A stretch of 64,000 bases of DNA, taken from positions 186,001-250,000 of the forward strand of contig NW_027096072.1 in NCBI RefSeq assembly GCF_040115645.1. The letters are read 5' to 3'. The notes below the pieces were generated by a model that was not told the DNA's origin, did not search any database, and was given only the letters and a program-made list of their open reading frames with translations. The translations under genes and the position numbers were made by a program. The DNA is from Euwallacea fornicatus (taxonomy: Eukaryota > Arthropoda > Insecta > Coleoptera > Curculionidae). This document shows positions 62,101 to 64,000 of the stretch, one piece after another (within the stretch, counting starts at the first letter, position 1; every line of letters begins with the position of its first letter).

Positions 62101-64000
62101 TTTTGAACCTCCGTAACTTCGGCAAATGAGCTCCAAATACCTTCAAAATTTTACCACAGAATCACCTCGACGAGCTCTTTAACACGACTAAGAAGGCTTC
62201 ATTATATCTAGGTGAGTTTTCTAGAAAACGAGTAATTTATGTGCTCAAGCACACATCTTTCGTGACTTTTCAAGATTTGAACCTCCGTAACTTCGGCAAA
62301 TGAGCTGCAACTAACTTCAAAATTTGACCACAGAATCATCTCAACGAGCTGTTTAACACGACTAAGAAGGCTTCATTATATCTAGGTGAGTTTTCTAGAA
62401 AACGAGTAATTTATGTGCTCAAGCACACATCTTTCGTGACTTTTCAAGTTTTGAACGTCCGTAACTTCGGCGAATGTGCTTCAAATTGCTTAAAAAATTG
62501 ATCATAGAATCATCTCGTTTAGCTCTTCATCATGACTCATAAGGCTTCATTATATCTCGGTGAGTTTTCTAGAAAACGAGTAATTTATGTGCTCAAACAC
62601 ACATCTTTCGTGACTTTTCAAGCTTTGAACCTCCGTAACTTCGGCAAATGAGATCCAAATACCTTCAAAATTTTACCACAGAATCAACTCGACGAGCTCT
62701 TTAACACGACTAAGAAGGCTTCATTGTATCTTGGTGAATTTTTGTAGAAAACGAGTAATTTATGGGCTCAAACACACATCTTTCGTGACTTTTCAAGCTT
62801 TGAACCTCCGTAACTTCGGCAAATGAGCTCCAAATACCTTCAAAATTTTACCACAGAATCAACTCGACGAGCTCTTTAACATGACAAATAAGGCTTCATT
62901 GTATCTTGGTGAGTTTTTTAGAAAACTAGTAATTTATGTGCTCAAGCACACATCTTTCGTGACTTTTCAAGCTTTGAACCTCCGTAACTTCGGCAAATGA
63001 GCTCCAAATACCTTCAAAATTTTACCACAGAATCACCTCGACGAGCTCTTTAACATGACAAATAAGGCTTCATTGTATTTTGGTGAGTTTTTTAGAAAAC
63101 TAGTAATTTATGTGCTCAAGCACACATCTTTCGTGACTTTTCAAGCTTTGAACCTCCGTAACTTCGGCAAATGAGCTCCAAATACCTTCAAAATTTTACC
63201 ACAGAATCACCTCGACGAGCTCTTTAACACGACTAAGAAGGCTTCATTATATCTAGGTGAGTTTTCTAGAAAACGAGTAATTTATGTGCTCAAGCACACA
63301 TCTTTCGTGACTTTTCAAGTTTTGAACCTCCGTAACTTCGGCAAATGAGCTCCAAATACCTTCAAAATTTTACCACAGAATCAACTCGACGAGCTCTTTA
63401 ACACGACTAAGAAGGCTTCATTGTATCTTGGTGAGTTTTTTAGAAAACTAGTAATTTATGTGCTCAAGCACACATCTTTCGTGACTTTTCAAGTTTTGAA
63501 CCTCCGTAACTTCGGCAAATGAGCTCCAAATACCTTCAAAATTTTACCACAGAATCAACTCGACGAGCTCTTTAACACGACTAAGAAGGCTTCATTATAT
63601 CTCGGTGAGTTTTCTAGAAAACGAGTAATTTATGTGCTCAAACACACATCTTTGGTGACTTTTCAAGCTTTGAACCTCCGTAACTTCGGCAAATGAGCTC
63701 CAAATACCTTCAAAATTTTACCACAGAATCACCTCGACGAGCTCTTTAACACGACTAAGAAGGCTTCATTATATCTAGGTGAGTTTTCTAGAAAACGAGT
63801 AATTTATGTGCTCAAGCACACATCTTTCGTGACTTTTCAAAATTTGAACCTCCGTAACTTCGGCAAATGAGCTGCAACTACATTCAAAATTTGACCACAG
63901 AATCATCTCAACGAGCTCTTTAACATGACTAAGAAGGCTTCATTATATCTAGGTGAGTTTTCTAGAAAACAAGTAATTTATGTGCTCAAGCACACATCTT
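59170..64000 (+). repeat. 15-monomer duplication at the right edge, offset 2611 bp
   Basis: About 59170-61389 is repeated at about 61781-64000 and continues past the window. Marks 2611 bp apart include GATCATAG (59889, 62500), GAGATCC (60039, 62650) and the rare CATCTTTGGTGAC (61041, 63652). A copy of the last mark at 61737, 696 bp after the first, shows a further four-monomer duplication inside. One difference is GACTTAGAAGG near 59.40 kb against GACTAAGAAGG near 62.01 kb. Confidence 0.85.

Larger units (their letters stand above)
1..64000 (+). repeat. 174-bp tandem satellite array, about 367 monomers, no interruption
   Basis: The full window is a head-to-tail array of one satellite. The GTGAG landmark recurs every 174 bp (61, 235, 409, 583, 757, 931 and onward), with occasional 175- and 173-bp units. 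I read through to base 64000 and saw no line that is not satellite and no inverted block. A consensus monomer from GTGAG reads through TCTAGA, TGTGCTCAAGCACA, CTTTCGTGACTTTTCAAG, CTCCGTAACTTCGGCAAATG, AGCTCCAAATACC, ACCACAGAATC, CGACGAGCTC and TTTAACACGACTAAG. By hand count it is about 39% GC, with 41 C to 27 G on this strand. The unit length is close to one nucleosome plus linker, as in many centromeric satellites; that role is inference. Every frame on both strands of the consensus has at least one stop per monomer, so no long coding region is possible. Both ends of the array lie outside the window. I do not recognise the family by name. Confidence 0.97.

Noticed and set aside
1..64000. CRISPR array
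   Set aside because: The repeat is 174 bp with no unique spacers between copies; the variation is within related monomers, as in satellite DNA.
1..64000. Ribosomal DNA spacer or 5S gene array
   Set aside because: No 5S, 18S, 5.8S or 25S sequence appears, and the unit is too short and uniform to hold one.
1..64000. Retrotransposon or DNA transposon remnants
   Set aside because: I saw no LTR ends, target-site duplications, polypurine tract, reverse transcriptase motifs or long poly(A); the satellite phase is never broken by foreign sequence.
1..64000. Known Arabidopsis/Brassica centromere satellites of 176-180 bp
   Set aside because: The length is similar, but the sequence does not resemble those satellites as I know them, so I did not assign the family.
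1..64000. Origin of replication or telomere-type repeat
   Set aside because: No TTTAGGG/TTAGGG runs or other recognised origin elements; AT-rich dyads alone are not enough to call an origin.

Overview
The whole 64 kb is one uninterrupted array of a satellite DNA. The repeat unit is 174 bp. Successive copies of the GTGAG landmark fall at 61, 235, 409, 583, 757 and 931, exactly 174 apart, and the same phase can be followed to base 64000. That makes about 367 head-to-tail monomers, all in one orientation. I found no gene, RNA gene, transposon, rDNA, telomere repeat or other non-satellite insert. The array runs off both ends of the window. A hand count on the consensus monomer gives about 39% GC, a surplus of C over G on the + strand (41 to 27), and CpG close to expectation (7 seen, about 6.4 expected).

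Organism: a large, homogeneous array of nucleosome-length monomers with higher-order structure is typical of eukaryotic centromeric or pericentromeric heterochromatin. A flowering plant is my best guess (AT-rich 174-bp unit, CAAAA motif), but I do not recognise this satellite and cannot name a species. An animal is not excluded.

Monomers fall into a few families that differ in linked blocks. A carries TTGATCATAGAATCATCTCG and CATCATGACTCATAAGG. B is the majority form, with GAGCTCCAAATACC and TTTAACACGACTAAG. C has ATGACAAATAAGG and TTTTTTAGAAAACTAGT. D is 175 bp, with GTGAATTTTTGTAG and ATGGGCTC. E has GAGCTGCAACTA. Hybrid monomers join A to B, or B to A, across the shared AGCTCTT, and a rare 173-bp form also occurs.

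Region by region, blocks of monomers are themselves duplicated, giving a patchwork of local higher-order repeats. Bases 1-4526 hold two 13-monomer units of 2263 bp. About 3.8-12.4 kb holds a 31-monomer (5394 bp) duplication with a nested 12-monomer (2088 bp) duplication. 14.1-19.8 kb holds three 11-monomer units (1915, 1914, 1914 bp). 20.2-30 kb holds D-rich units with offsets of 2264, 2787 and 1395 bp. 31.6-36.0 kb holds a 15-monomer (2613 bp) duplication. 40.05-51.5 kb holds long units of 2784, 3654 and 3132 bp plus a 1914-bp partial unit. 51.9-56.1 kb holds four 6-monomer units (1044 bp), bracketed by a 26-monomer (4525 bp) duplication. 59.2-64.0 kb holds a 15-monomer (2611 bp) duplication reaching the window edge. 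Some variants are confined to parts of the array, so it looks layered: different stretches were amplified at different times.

Nothing here works together in the sense of an operon. If the array has a function, it is structural: positioning nucleosomes, nucleating heterochromatin or, possibly, carrying the centromere. Short dyads inside each monomer that are kept in some families and broken in others are the best candidates for protein-binding or non-B DNA sites.
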